Shown: positions 1 to 10,090 of the stretch, piece after piece
Position numbering within the stretch: the stretch's first letter is position 1
Layout: each line of letters begins with the position of its first letter
Origin: Chitinophaga sancti
GTDB lineage: Bacteria; Bacteroidota; Bacteroidia; Chitinophagales; Chitinophagaceae
Length of the DNA stretch: 64,000 nucleotides
NCBI RefSeq assembly: GCF_034087045.1
Contig: NZ_CP139247.1
Coordinates: 6,722,001-6,786,000, forward strand
Direction of reading: 5' to 3'
Made by a program: the position numbers and the translations under genes
Notes under the pieces: generated by a model
The model's database searches: none
The model's input: only the letters and a program-made list of their open reading frames with translations
What the model was told of the DNA's origin: nothing

Positions 1-2248
1 ATACACCAGCAGTATTGGCGGGCAACTGCACATCCAGGTTCCATTGGCCTGCTTTGTATACATAGCTCACACTGATCTTACCAAAAGGGTGTGGCATTTC
101 GCCATTTACATCCTTCAGGTTACCTAAGTGTGGTTCGATCTTTATTTTGCTGAAACCCGGAGCATCGCTGTCTATACCGAGTACAGTCCTGAAGAATTCA
201 ATATTAGGACTACTTCCCCATGCATGACAGTCAGAACGGGAATACCCTACATCAGAATATTCTGCCCAGGTAGTCAATCCCATAGCAATATTCTCTTTCC
301 AGATACCCAGCCAGTTGATATAGTCATCACCCATACCCGCCTTTACAAGTGCCAGATGCAGGTAATATTTAAAGTAGATAGAGCACTGAGTGAGCGTAGC
401 ATCACCCAGTAGCTTTTTGCTGAATGCTGGCATATCCGCTTTATTTACAAGGCCAGTCAGAATAGCCAATGAATTAGCGTGTTGGGAAAAATGATCCTTC
501 TCTTTTGTGTCCGCAAAAATGCCTTTACCTGCATCCCAATATTTCTGTTTGATGGTCTTGGTTAACTGTGCTGCTTTTTGATTGTACAATGCAATATTGG
601 TAGGTGTAGTTTCCATTTGTGCCGCCCATTGATAGGCCCATAATAATTGCATATCTACAATAGCAGAACTGCCATCGCTACCTTTGGGAGGTGCTCCTCC
701 ATTCCAGTCTTTTCCGGAAGCCCAGTCTACAAAGTTCCAATAAGGAGTATTGGCGAGAGAGCCATCTGCCTGTTGGTATTTGCTGAAGAAGTCCAGGATA
801 CCTCTTACACCCGGAAGCTTATCTTTAATAAAATCATTATCATGCCTGTACATGAAGAAATCATGCAGCATGCCAATATACCATAAGGAGAAAGTTGAAA
901 TAACCTGTGTGGTATGACTGGGATAACGGCTAAGCGTCACACCTTCGGGCAACCGGGATTGATCCATCAGGTCAAGGGCATGACGGGCCAATCGGTCATC
1001 ACCGCTATAGTAATAAGAGATCATGGCCTGAATACGGGTATCTCCGATGTATTGTAACTGCTCGTAGAAAGGGCAGTCTGTATACGTTTCGAAAGCATTG
1101 AGCCGGGCAGTACGCCACCCGATGTCGAGAATTTTTGGAATAACGGTATCTTCTGATTTAAAGAAAGCAGTTTGTTTAAATGGATACCCCGTGAAGGTAC
1201 CATACAGACTATCGATAACCAAAGGCGCATCTTTGGTATGTACAGATAACCGGATGTACCGGAAAGTACGGAAGTTAAAAGGAGTAAAAGTCTGGCCTTT
1301 GCTCCCATTGCTGGTCAGGCTGTCTTTGACACCGAAGAAGTCTTTCCCCTCTACATCATTTCTATTGCTTTTGTGGGAACCATAAGGCGCCTGATGATCA
1401 TAAAGCGCCTCGGCATAACTAAGAGAGATACCGGCATCTTTGCCGCCACTAAAACAGATAGTAGGATATGCGTTGGTTTCGTAGGTCTGATCGAGTAAGA
1501 TGGTAGTTTCTGTATTGGCAGGGATGGTGGCCGGAAGAGCGGCTCCTTTGCGAATAACGGTGACAGGCTGGTAGGTCAGTTCCCTCGCCGGGATGGTACT
1601 GGGTACAAGCATATAGCCAAAACCATCGCCCGCCCCTTTTAACTGGCCCTGGAATAAGTTGCCCGCCGGTGGCCAGGCACTGTCATCAAAGTCTTTTGCC
1701 TGCCAGTTGGGGATGGTTTTGTTCATATCGACATTTTCACCGTTGGTAGCGGCAAAGAAGCCCCATAGTGGCGAGAATGCCTTGTCCTGCACGCATTTCC
1801 AGGTGTCGTTGGTATTTAAGATGTCTTCAGCAGGTGTATTCCCCTGTATAATAAATGCGGTTCTTAAGGTCATTTGCCATTCCGGGCGGAATTCGGCTTC
1901 GTTCCAGACGATGGCGGCAATGCTGTTTTTACCTTTGGTAAGGTAAGGCGCCAGATCGATGGTTTCATAGTTCCAGTTATAAAAATCCCCTTTGGCAGGC
2001 CCGATGGATACAAGTTGGCCGTTTACGTACAACTTGTACCTATTATCGGCGGAAGCGTGAATAATGAAACTTTGCGGCCTTTCAGGCAGATCGACAGACT
2101 TTCTGAAGTAATAAACCCCATAGCCTTTGCCATTATCAAATGGTGCTCTCAGGCCTATCCATTGGGAGTTCCAGGGACGTATATGCTGACCGGAACAGAG
2201 CTGACTGCATAGTACAGTAAGGGAGAATAAGGTATAAAGTAACTTCAT
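1..2248 (-). CDS. Alpha-L-rhamnosidase, GH78 family (C-terminus off the left edge)
   Basis: The minus-strand frame opens with ATG at 2246-2248 and stays open to the window edge, so the C-terminus is missing. An N-terminal signal peptide (hydrophobic run then CSGQ) indicates export. Residues about 20-160 form a beta-sandwich module, then comes the (alpha/alpha)6 region with the GH78-like stretch TDCPFYEQLQYIGDTR and the later TTWAEY and CHAWGSSP motifs. GH78 enzymes are inverting hydrolases that release terminal L-rhamnose from plant glycosides and pectin (family knowledge). It is transcribed divergently from the broken Crp-type gene 90 bp away. Substrate and exact specificity cannot be read from the sequence. 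Confidence 0.88.
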   Translation of the reverse strand, partial: MKLLYTLFSLTVLCSQLCSGQHIRPWNSQWIGLRAPFDNGKGYGVYYFRKSVDLPERPQSFIIHASADNRYKLYVNGQLVSIGPAKGDFYNWNYETIDLAPYLTKGKNSIAAIVWNEAEFRPEWQMTLRTAFIIQGNTPAEDILNTNDTWKCVQDKAFSPLWGFFAATNGENVDMNKTIPNWQAKDFDDSAWPPAGNLFQGQLKGAGDGFGYMLVPSTIPARELTYQPVTVIRKGAALPATIPANTETTILLDQTYETNAYPTICFSGGKDAGISLSYAEALYDHQAPYGSHKSNRNDVEGKDFFGVKDSLTSNGSKGQTFTPFNFRTFRYIRLSVHTKDAPLVIDSLYGTFTGYPFKQTAFFKSEDTVIPKILDIGWRTARLNAFETYTDCPFYEQLQYIGDTRIQAMISYYYSGDDRLARHALDLMDQSRLPEGVTLSRYPSHTTQVISTFSLWYIGMLHDFFMYRHDNDFIKDKLPGVRGILDFFSKYQQADGSLANTPYWNFVDWASGKDWNGGAPPKGSDGSSAIVDMQLLWAYQWAAQMETTPTNIALYNQKAAQLTKTIKQKYWDAGKGIFADTKEKDHFSQHANSLAILTGLVNKADMPAFSKKLLGDATLTQCSIYFKYYLHLALVKAGMGDDYINWLGIWKENIAMGLTTWAEYSDVGYSRSDCHAWGSSPNIEFFRTVLGIDSDAPGFSKIKIEPHLGNLKDVNGEMPHPFGKISVSYVYKAGQWNLDVQLPANTAGV

Positions 2249-2337
2249 AACGTGAATTTGCTGAATCAATTTAGCAAAAAATTATTTAGTGGGTGTCCTG
2301 GTCTTTCATAGTAGCTTAAATTCTTACCTTTATACCA

Positions 2338-2928
2338 ATGAATCCACTAGATCAATTACAGCAACACCTTCTAAAACGTGTCACCTTATCAGAAGATGAA
2401 CTGAGAGAATTTTCCGATGCATTTAAACCGGTAAAAGTAAAGAAGCGGCAGTTCATCATCCAGCCTGAATTTGTAGCCAAACACCGTTATTATGTTGTAG
2501 AAGGCAGCTTTCGTGCATATGTGATCGGTGACGAAGGGCAGGAACATACCATTCAATTCGCTATCGACGACTGGTGGATTTCTGACTACAACAGTTATAT
2601 TTTTCAGCAACCAGCCTCTATGTTTGTCATGGCACTGGAAGATAGCATTGTATTACAGATCGATTATTAAACAGAGCAGGCATTAAAAAAAGCAAGGCAC
2701 GTATTTGAAACCTACTTCCGGATCCTTGCAGAAGGCACCGCTGCTTACATGGCCAGAAGGGTCATCACCAACCTGACTCAAACAGCAGAACAGCGATATG
2801 AGAGCTTCCTGGAGCGCTACCCCCTGATCGTGAACAGGGTACCCCAGTATGCCCTGGCGTCTTTTCTTGGCATGACGACAGAATACCTTTCTAAATTGCG
2901 AAACAAACGCATACCTAAGAAATCTTGA
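2338..2928 (+). pseudogene. Crp/Fnr-type transcriptional regulator with an in-frame TAA
   Basis: Residues 1-110 form a cyclic-nucleotide-binding-like beta-roll. The frame is cut by TAA at 2668-2670 (after IDY) but continues without shift for 85 more codons to TGA at 2926-2928. The second part carries the dimerisation helix and a C-terminal helix-turn-helix with VPQYALASFLGMTTEYLSKLR, typical of Bacteroidota Crp-like proteins. As written, the product would lack its DNA-binding domain. The MFS exporter gene begins 82 bp downstream, so this was probably its regulator. A recent nonsense mutation or a sequencing error would both explain it. Confidence 0.8.
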
Positions 2929-2960
2929 ACCAGTTCAACCTGATTTCCTAAACCAGTTCA
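2925..2960 (+). promoter_or_regulatory. Paired AACCAGTTCA sites before the MFS gene
   Basis: AACCAGTTCA occurs at 2928-2937 and 2951-2960, start-to-start spacing 23 bp, close to two helical turns. The first copy sits in the perfect inverted repeat TTGAAC-CA-GTTCAA (2925-2938). The position 50-85 bp before the MFS start suggests a tandem operator. The cognate protein is unknown; the adjacent broken Crp-like regulator is the obvious candidate. Confidence 0.4.
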
Positions 2961-3010
2961 TTGGATCCGGCCCGCTGTAGCAGGAACTTTGTAGTGTTAA
3001 AATCATACAA

Positions 3011-4171
3011 ATGAAAACATTAACACGCACACAGATCCTCATTATGGCAGCTACCGCCGGCATCTCTGTAGCCAATGTGTACTACAGTCAGCCTATCCTG
3101 AATGCCATTGCACAAACCTTTGGCATAACAATACAAAAGGCGGGCAGTATCGCTGTACTGTCTCAGGTCGGTTATGGTATCGGATTATTCTTCCTCACCC
3201 CTATCGGCGATATGATTGAACGCAAAAAACTGATCCTGTACCTGCAGATCGGGTTAATCGCCTCCCTCATAATTGTTGGATTTGCCCCCAATCAATTTAT
3301 GCTCTTCACCGGTAGTTTACTAATCGGGGTGTTTTCTGTGGTGGCACAGGTGATACTCCCTATGGCCGCCAGCCTGGTCAGGGAAAACCGGGGTAAAGTA
3401 GTAGCACAGATCTTTACGGGGTTATTAGTAGGTATCCTGGTGGCCAGGGTCTTTAGCGGTTTCATCACCAACCTGCTCGGCTGGCAGTATGTATACATCA
3501 TTTCTGCTGCCCTGGTACTTGGCACCACTGTGCTGATGCAGGCCGATTTCCCAAATACAACGGAACGGTTCAATGGCTCCTATATACGGTTGTTAAGATC
3601 TACGATTGAACAATTGGTGAGATTCCCTCTGCTCCGCAGAACAGCCTTTACAGGGATGCTCGCATTTGGCACTTTGAGCGCATTCTGGGTCACATTGACA
3701 TTTTATTTAAGCGATACTCCATTTCAATATTCCGCCTCACAAATCGGCTTATTCGGATTACTGGCAGCAGCTGGTGCCCTGATCGCTCCAGTATTTGGAA
3801 AATTAGCCGACAAAGGTTCACCTTACCATTCCCTCCTGTTCTCTACAGTTTTGACACTGATCAGTATGATCGTATTAAAAGTATTTGCAGGGTTTATTAT
3901 CGCCATCTGGGTAACGGTCATCCTTCTTGACATTGGGGTACAGGCCACACAAGTCACTAATATCGCAATTATCTATTCTTTAGATCATACTGCCAATAGC
4001 CGGATCAATACGGTTTACATGACCAGTTACTTTATCGGCGGCGCACTGGGCACTTTCATTGCCATACAGGTGTACAACTACGGCGGCTGGGCATTTTCCA
4101 CCACTTTTATGATCTTACTGTCTGTGATTGCGATTGTCAATGTAACAAGAGCGAAAACCGTTGCTATATAA
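3011..4171 (+). CDS. MFS transporter, DHA1-type efflux permease
   Basis: A 386-residue inner-membrane protein with about 12 predicted membrane segments. The N-terminus (ATAGISVANVYYSQPIL) and the loop GDMIERKK between segments 2 and 3 are typical of drug:H+ antiporter-1 family exporters. ATG at 3011 is the natural start. It follows the interrupted Crp-like gene and the paired AACCAGTTCA sites, so expression may now be uncontrolled or altered. The substrate cannot be told; such permeases export drugs, sugars or amino-acid derivatives (family knowledge). Confidence 0.85.
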   Translation: MKTLTRTQILIMAATAGISVANVYYSQPILNAIAQTFGITIQKAGSIAVLSQVGYGIGLFFLTPIGDMIERKKLILYLQIGLIASLIIVGFAPNQFMLFTGSLLIGVFSVVAQVILPMAASLVRENRGKVVAQIFTGLLVGILVARVFSGFITNLLGWQYVYIISAALVLGTTVLMQADFPNTTERFNGSYIRLLRSTIEQLVRFPLLRRTAFTGMLAFGTLSAFWVTLTFYLSDTPFQYSASQIGLFGLLAAAGALIAPVFGKLADKGSPYHSLLFSTVLTLISMIVLKVFAGFIIAIWVTVILLDIGVQATQVTNIAIIYSLDHTANSRINTVYMTSYFIGGALGTFIAIQVYNYGGWAFSTTFMILLSVIAIVNVTRAKTVAI

Positions 4172-4257
4172 TTGGACTACCCTCTTTTTTTCACTTTGGA
4201 CTATTAAAATGAAAGACTATTTATCTAATTTTGCCGATTCAACCTGAAACAAGGCTC

Positions 4258-5052
4258 ATGGATAATGCTACAACTGTTAAAGCCGTATTTTTTGATATTG
4301 ATGGCACACTCGTCAGTTTCAAAACGAAGACCATTCCGGATTCTACCACACGTGCACTTGCGCACCTGCGGGAAAAAGGAATCAGGGTTTTTATAGCCAC
4401 CGGCCGCTCCATCAATGCCATCAGCCATATTCAACACCTGGAATTTGACGGTTATATCACATTCAACGGAGGTTGTTGCGTAGCAAGAGACAAAAGTGTT
4501 CTGTTTAAACAAACACTGGATCCGCAGGATATTCAGCAATTACTGAAATATACCAGCAATCAGCCACTGAATTTTTCACTGATGTATGAGGATTGCCACT
4601 ATGTCAATGAGGCAACACCTGAGATTATCAATATGTACGCTTACCTGAACCTGCCAGTACCACCGCTGGTAGACAGGAACAATCCGGATATTGCCAATAT
4701 CCTGCAGGCGAACATCTTACTGAATCCCGAAGATGAACTGGATTTTATGAGCAATATTATGCCCAATAGTATCGCAACCAGATGGGCACCGCACTCTGCC
4801 GATATCAATCCAAAAGGGATCAGTAAAAAAGTGGGGATCGAAGTCTTTTGTCAGCACTTCGGATTTGATATATCAGAGACCATGGCCTTTGGAGATGGCG
4901 GGAATGATATTGAGATGTTAAAACATACAGGTATCGGCATTGCTATGGGAAATGCTACGGATGATGTAAAAGCAATTGCAGATTATGTGACAGATGATAT
5001 CGACAATGATGGTATCTGGAATGCGCTAGTGTATTTTAAAATGACTTCCTGA
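4258..5052 (+). CDS. Cof-type HAD-IIB hydrolase
   Basis: A 264-residue cytoplasmic phosphatase of the haloacid dehalogenase superfamily. Motif I is FFDIDGTL near the N-terminus, motif II ATGRS, and motif IV FGDGGNDIEML near residue 210; the cap between II and III is the large IIB type. The ATG at 4258 is chosen over an upstream TTG because homologues begin just before motif I. Relatives dephosphorylate sugar phosphates or flavin mononucleotide; the substrate here is unknown. It lies 86 bp after the MFS gene on the same strand, with no clear operon link. Confidence 0.85.
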   Translation: MDNATTVKAVFFDIDGTLVSFKTKTIPDSTTRALAHLREKGIRVFIATGRSINAISHIQHLEFDGYITFNGGCCVARDKSVLFKQTLDPQDIQQLLKYTSNQPLNFSLMYEDCHYVNEATPEIINMYAYLNLPVPPLVDRNNPDIANILQANILLNPEDELDFMSNIMPNSIATRWAPHSADINPKGISKKVGIEVFCQHFGFDISETMAFGDGGNDIEMLKHTGIGIAMGNATDDVKAIADYVTDDIDNDGIWNALVYFKMTS

Positions 5053-5250
5053 ATTCCAAGGGTGATAGCGTTGTCTTTGCTTTAAACAATTTACTGAATG
5101 ATTGTGAGCCCCTTTGGTACATGTGAGTGACGAACATTTTGATAAGCAATTTAAGGTACCGGTAGCTTTTCTTATACTCCCGTGAATAGTCCATACTTAC
5201 CCCGGATTTGTCTATATCTAAATATACCAGGGCTATGTAGCTTTATGATC

Positions 5251-6087
5251 ATGAAACAGAAACCAGCCATACCTGTATATCACTTCCGTGAAAGAGCAAA
5301 TCAAACTTTTGAGATGTCATCACTTTCCGATCTGAACCACATCACTCACTGGAACCAGGCCCATCGTGACGATAACTATCTGCTATATTTTCAAATGGAA
5401 GGCAATACCAAACTAATAGTTGATTTTCAGGAAATCAATATACACGGCTGCGCGGTCTATTGCCTGGTACCGGGCCAGGTACATTATGGTCTCTCTATGG
5501 TGAATGCCACTGCATGGGTACTGGCCATGGATTCCGTTCGCATCAGTGAAAACCATCGGGCCATACTGACTGAATTTGCCATTCGGAATCAAGCAGTAGC
5601 ACTACATCCTTCAAAAGGAAAATTACTCAGAGACAGTCTGCTCCTGCTAAGAAAATTGAGCGATGAATATCCTGAAGATACCGCTATGCTGGAAGTCTGT
5701 ATCAAGCAGTTTGTAACCGCCTGCCAAAGAGATTATCTTTTTTCAGAACAGGCTACCCTCCGTCCCCTTCTCATTACCAGACAGTTCAGAAGTCTGTTGA
5801 TGGTGAGCTACCGGGATATGAAAAGTCCATCGGAATACGCATCAGCGCTCAACATCTCTCCTTCTTACCTCAATGAAGCGGTAAAAGATACCACTGGTCA
5901 TCCTGTGAGTTACTGGATTCACCAGGAAATTATGCTGGAAGCAAAACGCATGCTCTTCTACACCAACAACACCGTAAAAGAGATTTCCCATCTGCTCGGT
6001 TATACGGATACCTTTTATTTTACCCGGCTATTTACAAAGACCGCCGGTATGCCACCACTTCAATTCCGCATCAGTTCCCGTAAATAG
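5251..6087 (+). CDS. AraC family transcriptional regulator
   Basis: About 278 residues from ATG 5251 (ATG 5245 is two codons upstream). The N-terminal half is a cupin-like sensing domain. The C-terminal ~100 residues carry the paired helix-turn-helix region with SPSYLNEAVKDTTG and the second helix LGYTDTFYFTRLFTKTAGMPP, the AraC signature. It sits 78 bp upstream of the HlyD-EmrB-TolC exporter on the same strand and is probably its local activator. The ligand is unknown. About 200 bp before the gene (5053-5250) show no other feature. Confidence 0.87.
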   Translation: MKQKPAIPVYHFRERANQTFEMSSLSDLNHITHWNQAHRDDNYLLYFQMEGNTKLIVDFQEINIHGCAVYCLVPGQVHYGLSMVNATAWVLAMDSVRISENHRAILTEFAIRNQAVALHPSKGKLLRDSLLLLRKLSDEYPEDTAMLEVCIKQFVTACQRDYLFSEQATLRPLLITRQFRSLLMVSYRDMKSPSEYASALNISPSYLNEAVKDTTGHPVSYWIHQEIMLEAKRMLFYTNNTVKEISHLLGYTDTFYFTRLFTKTAGMPPLQFRISSRK

Positions 6088-6165
6088 TCCAGACATTCCC
6101 TGCATTGGTTCATTGTTTCGCCCTCACTTCCTTCCGTCCTTTGTGTTGATAAATCAAGACAAAAA

Positions 6166-7230
6166 ATGGGAAAAAAGAATAGGTCCAAATGGGTCATCGG
6201 AGCATCGGTTGCCCTCCTCGCCCTCGGCTATGGCATCAATGCATATATCGCTGGCAAAGCTTATGAAACCACCGACAATGCGCAGCTGGATGGAGACCTC
6301 TTACCTGTCAGAGCAGGTATTACAGGTTACATTTCTGACATCCGTTTCAGGGACAACCAGGAAGTAAAAAAAGGGGATACCCTGATCGTATTCGAGACAG
6401 CTGAGTTAAAAGCAGATACAAGCCGGATTAGCGCTGAACTGGAAAACGCGAGGCTAAATGTTGCCGTTTCGCAAGGCATGGCGGCCGCAAGTCTCCAGAA
6501 TGCAAATGCAGCAATGTTTGAATCGCAGTCTGATACACAGGGTATAGAATCTGCAAAAGCCACTTACGACAAAGCCGTTACGGACTTTAATCGCGCCAAA
6601 CAACTGCTGGCAATTAAAGCCATTACTCAAACTGATTACGAACACTACTCCACACAGGTAGATGTGACCAAAGCGGCTTATCTAAAAGCCAAAGCAATGG
6701 AACAGTCTTCTGCAAGCAGCAGCGTTAGCCTGAAAACCCGTGCATTGACGGAAGAAAAACAGGTTTCTCTCGCACAAAATGTCATCCTTCAGAAACAGGC
6801 AGCACTGGACGCTGCAAAGGAACGTCTTCGTCATGCTTATGTAATCGCACCATTTGATGGCATCGTTACCAAACGTAATGTGCAGACGGGTCAGTTTATT
6901 AATGCAGGGCAGGCACTCTGCGCGGTTATCAATCACAGGGAATTCTGGGTCACTGCCAACTTCAAAGAAACACAGATGAGCAGGATTAAAGCCGGACAGC
7001 CAGTCAGTATTTCTGTAGATGCTTATGAAAAAATACAATTAACAGGAACAATAGATTCTTATGGCGGTGCCACAGGTGCGCGCTTTGCGCTGGTACCACC
7101 AGATAATGCCACGGGAAACTTTATTAAAATCGCCCAGCGCTTTCCTGTACGGATCAAACTGGATCCACAAACAGTAAAGGAACAATTGTATCCAGGTCTC
7201 AGTGTTTTCGTAAAAGTAAAAGTAAACTGA
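6166..7230 (+). CDS. HlyD/EmrA-type membrane fusion protein
   Basis: A 354-residue periplasmic adaptor. One N-terminal membrane anchor (about residues 9-30) is followed by a split lipoyl-like domain (first half near 45-70, second half with APFDGIVTKRNVQTGQFI near 225-245), a long coiled-coil hairpin rich in Ala/Lys/Gln, and a beta-barrel. It links the inner-membrane MFS pump to the outer-membrane TolC protein. The stop is 1 bp from the next start, so this is the first gene of a tight three-gene exporter operon. Substrate unknown. Confidence 0.9.
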   Translation: MGKKNRSKWVIGASVALLALGYGINAYIAGKAYETTDNAQLDGDLLPVRAGITGYISDIRFRDNQEVKKGDTLIVFETAELKADTSRISAELENARLNVAVSQGMAAASLQNANAAMFESQSDTQGIESAKATYDKAVTDFNRAKQLLAIKAITQTDYEHYSTQVDVTKAAYLKAKAMEQSSASSSVSLKTRALTEEKQVSLAQNVILQKQAALDAAKERLRHAYVIAPFDGIVTKRNVQTGQFINAGQALCAVINHREFWVTANFKETQMSRIKAGQPVSISVDAYEKIQLTGTIDSYGGATGARFALVPPDNATGNFIKIAQRFPVRIKLDPQTVKEQLYPGLSVFVKVKVN

Positions 7231-7231
7231 T

Positions 7232-8773
7232 ATGACTGCGGAAACTCAATATCCTACCGGCGCGGCGAAGTGGATACTCGTACTCACCTGTGTTTCCTGT
7301 GCAGTGATGGAACTGATAGACAGCACCATTGTGAATGTATCGCTCAGGGAAATCAGCGGAAATATCGGTGCCAGTGTCACTGAAATTGGGTGGGTCTCTA
7401 CCGCTTACGGCATTGGAAACGTGATCGTCATTCCACTCTCCGGAATGCTGGCGAACCTGATTGGCCGCAGGTTGTATTTCACCAGTTCTGTAGTAGTTTT
7501 CACCTTGACTTCATTGTTGTGTGGGCTATCATCCAACCTGTGGATCTTAGTGCTCTGGCGGTTTATTCAGGGCGTGGCCGGCGGCGGATTGTTGTCAACA
7601 GCAATGTCCATTGTACTGGGGGCATTTCCTCCTGAACAAGCCAAAACCGGTTTCCTCACCTTTGCACTCGGCATCATGATAGGCCCCATTTTCGGTCCTG
7701 TGCTGGGAGGTTATATTACCGATACACTTTCATGGCACTGGATCTTCTTTGTGAATGTACCTCTGGGTGTGGTTGGCGCCGTACTGTCATGGAAGTATAT
7801 AACCGACCTGCCCGACGCTGTCCGGCCTACGAAGATAGACTGGGCAGGCATTGCTTTTATCGCCATGGCATTAGGCTCCCTGCAGTATGTACTCGAAGAA
7901 GGCTCTATTCATGACTGGTTCGATAGTGTAGAAATACGCATCTTCTTTACCATCTCTATCTGCTCATTCATTGCTTTTGTATGGAGAGAACTCACTACTG
8001 ATCATCCCGCAGTTGAACTACGCTTATACTCGAACTTCAACCTGGTACTTGGCAATGTGATAGGGATGATGTATGGAATTATGGCGAATGGTACCCTTTT
8101 TATTTTCCCACTCCTTGCACAGGTATCACTTGGATGGACCGCTACGCAAACTGGCGCCTTCCTTATCTCTGGCGGTATAGTTGGCGCAGTCGGGATGATA
8201 GCAGGTAAGAAATTACTGGTCAATGTGAGTCCAAAAATCCAGATGATAGCAGGACTGATCATAGTGATTATTTCCCTTTTGCCAATGGCCTTAATTTCTC
8301 CGGATGCTTCCAAAGATGATTTCTTCTGGCCCTTCATCATCCGTAATGTGGGAGTGGCTTTGGTAGCACCTAATATGATTGGCATTGCTGTAGGCACACT
8401 CCGCGGTAAAGACCTGGCCCAGGCAACAGGACTATCTACGATGACACGGCAATTGGGCGGAGCCATTGGTGTGGCACTCATCAGCATATACACTACAAGG
8501 AACAGTGCATTTGTGCGTAGTAACCTTGTCGGACATATTACAGAATACAATACCGCCACACAGGAAAGAACAGCTTTGCTGACACAAAACTTCATCAGTT
8601 CAGGTTATGCTACTGACGAAGCAAAAACGGCCGCATACCAGATGCTGGATCACAGCATCATCAGCCAGCAAACACTGCTCAGTTATAACCATGGCTTTAT
8701 CACATTCGCATTTCCCTTTGCCCTTTGCATTCCAGTCATCATGCTGATCAAAACGCCCAAAGGTGCACACTAA
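7232..8773 (+). CDS. DHA2-type MFS multidrug exporter, EmrB-like
   Basis: A 513-residue inner-membrane permease with about 14 membrane segments, the DHA2 length. Recognisable motifs are LIDSTIVNVSL in segment 1 and the antiporter motif GIMIGPIFGPVLGGYI in segment 5. It works with the preceding HlyD protein and the following TolC protein as an EmrAB-TolC-type tripartite pump driven by proton motive force (family knowledge). The start ATG follows the upstream stop by 1 bp, indicating translational coupling. Confidence 0.92.
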   Translation: MTAETQYPTGAAKWILVLTCVSCAVMELIDSTIVNVSLREISGNIGASVTEIGWVSTAYGIGNVIVIPLSGMLANLIGRRLYFTSSVVVFTLTSLLCGLSSNLWILVLWRFIQGVAGGGLLSTAMSIVLGAFPPEQAKTGFLTFALGIMIGPIFGPVLGGYITDTLSWHWIFFVNVPLGVVGAVLSWKYITDLPDAVRPTKIDWAGIAFIAMALGSLQYVLEEGSIHDWFDSVEIRIFFTISICSFIAFVWRELTTDHPAVELRLYSNFNLVLGNVIGMMYGIMANGTLFIFPLLAQVSLGWTATQTGAFLISGGIVGAVGMIAGKKLLVNVSPKIQMIAGLIIVIISLLPMALISPDASKDDFFWPFIIRNVGVALVAPNMIGIAVGTLRGKDLAQATGLSTMTRQLGGAIGVALISIYTTRNSAFVRSNLVGHITEYNTATQERTALLTQNFISSGYATDEAKTAAYQMLDHSIISQQTLLSYNHGFITFAFPFALCIPVIMLIKTPKGAH

Positions 8774-8788
8774 TTAACAATCACAACG

Positions 8789-10087
8789 ATGAAAAAGAAT
8801 TTTCTCCTAATAATTCTCCTGACAACGGCAGCGATGAGCTATGCACAGACGACTCTTTCGCGCAGTGAAGCGATTCAACTGGGGCTAAAAAACAGATTTG
8901 ACGTCCAGTCGATTCACTATGATGTAGCCATCGCGGCCAGTAAAGTTAAACAAACCACCAACAAGTGGTTACCAACACTCAGTGGTGATGGATACATAAA
9001 GTATAGCCCGCAATTACAGAATACCGTTATTCCAGGCGGGGTACTACCTGGATACGATGAAACAACACTTTTACCACTCATGGTTAAAAATGAAACTGTC
9101 TTTGGATTAAATCTAATCCAACCACTGTTCAATCCAACGTTAAAAACAGAAACAAAACTGGCAAAAACTGAACTCGCCTTACAGGAAGAAAAGAACCACG
9201 CCGCGCAGATAGATATCATGCTGCAGATAAGCCGGGCTTACCTTGACGTACAATTAAAAGGCCTACAAAAACGCATAGCCGCAGATATCGCGGAACGCAA
9301 TCATGAATATGAAATGATTGCAACGGGTATGTACAATAATGGTACGCTGATTGAAAACTATTATCTCCGTGCCATACTGGATCGCGAGAATGCGGACCAG
9401 CTGAGCAAGCAGGCAGATCAGAATTATGAACTGAGTGTAATGAACCTTCGCTACCAATTGAATGTACCAGATGAGACAACTCTACTGCTCAGCGATTCAC
9501 TGGATGCGGTCACCCTTACCAATGACAAAACAAATGGCGAGCGAACAGAAATCAAACAACTAGCCTTGCAACAGGAGGAAAATAAAATCAACCTGCTGAA
9601 ATATAAACAGGACCTGCTTCCTACCTTATCGATGGGTGCAAATTATTCGCAACTATTCCTCTCGGATAAATTCAATTATGGTACTGGCAGATGGTGGAGC
9701 CCCTTTAGCTATGTTACCCTCAATATGCACATTCCTATTTCCGCTCATGTTAAGAATAAAGCCGTCTTAACTGAGTACAGGCAAAAGATCAGTCAACACG
9801 AACTACTGCTCCAACAGCGAAAAGCAGATATCAATTACGAAGTACAACAGGCGCGTACCTTACTGGCTAATGCCCTGCTGAATCAAAAAAATGCGAAGAA
9901 TAGTTATGAATTATCAAAGACCATCTTTCACAATCAACAGGAGCAATACCGTCTTGGGGCCTTTGACTACAGTGCACTATTGGACACAGAGAAAAGCCTC
10001 AGCACTACCGAACGAAACTATATTCAAAGCGCTTATGAATTAATGCTGGCACAGATTCAGTTACAAAAAGCAACAAATAATTTTTGA
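8789..10087 (+). CDS. TolC family outer-membrane efflux protein
   Basis: A 432-residue protein with a signal peptide ending near AMSYAQ and two repeats of long amphipathic coiled-coil helices, the TolC/OEP architecture. It should form the outer-membrane channel of the exporter encoded by the two genes just upstream (15 bp spacing). The C-terminal half shows the usual repeat end QYRLGAFDYSALLDTEKSL. Well supported by family features and context. Confidence 0.9.
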   Translation: MKKNFLLIILLTTAAMSYAQTTLSRSEAIQLGLKNRFDVQSIHYDVAIAASKVKQTTNKWLPTLSGDGYIKYSPQLQNTVIPGGVLPGYDETTLLPLMVKNETVFGLNLIQPLFNPTLKTETKLAKTELALQEEKNHAAQIDIMLQISRAYLDVQLKGLQKRIAADIAERNHEYEMIATGMYNNGTLIENYYLRAILDRENADQLSKQADQNYELSVMNLRYQLNVPDETTLLLSDSLDAVTLTNDKTNGERTEIKQLALQQEENKINLLKYKQDLLPTLSMGANYSQLFLSDKFNYGTGRWWSPFSYVTLNMHIPISAHVKNKAVLTEYRQKISQHELLLQQRKADINYEVQQARTLLANALLNQKNAKNSYELSKTIFHNQQEQYRLGAFDYSALLDTEKSLSTTERNYIQSAYELMLAQIQLQKATNNF

Positions 10088-10090
10088 GTT

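Noticed and set aside
128..2212. Several plus-strand ORFs opposite the left-edge gene
   Set aside because: They are shadows of the GH78 rhamnosidase, whose minus-strand frame is continuous and rich in family motifs.
8002..8595. 197-codon minus-strand ORF
   Set aside because: It lies wholly inside the EmrB-type gene on the opposite strand and resembles nothing; an antisense shadow.
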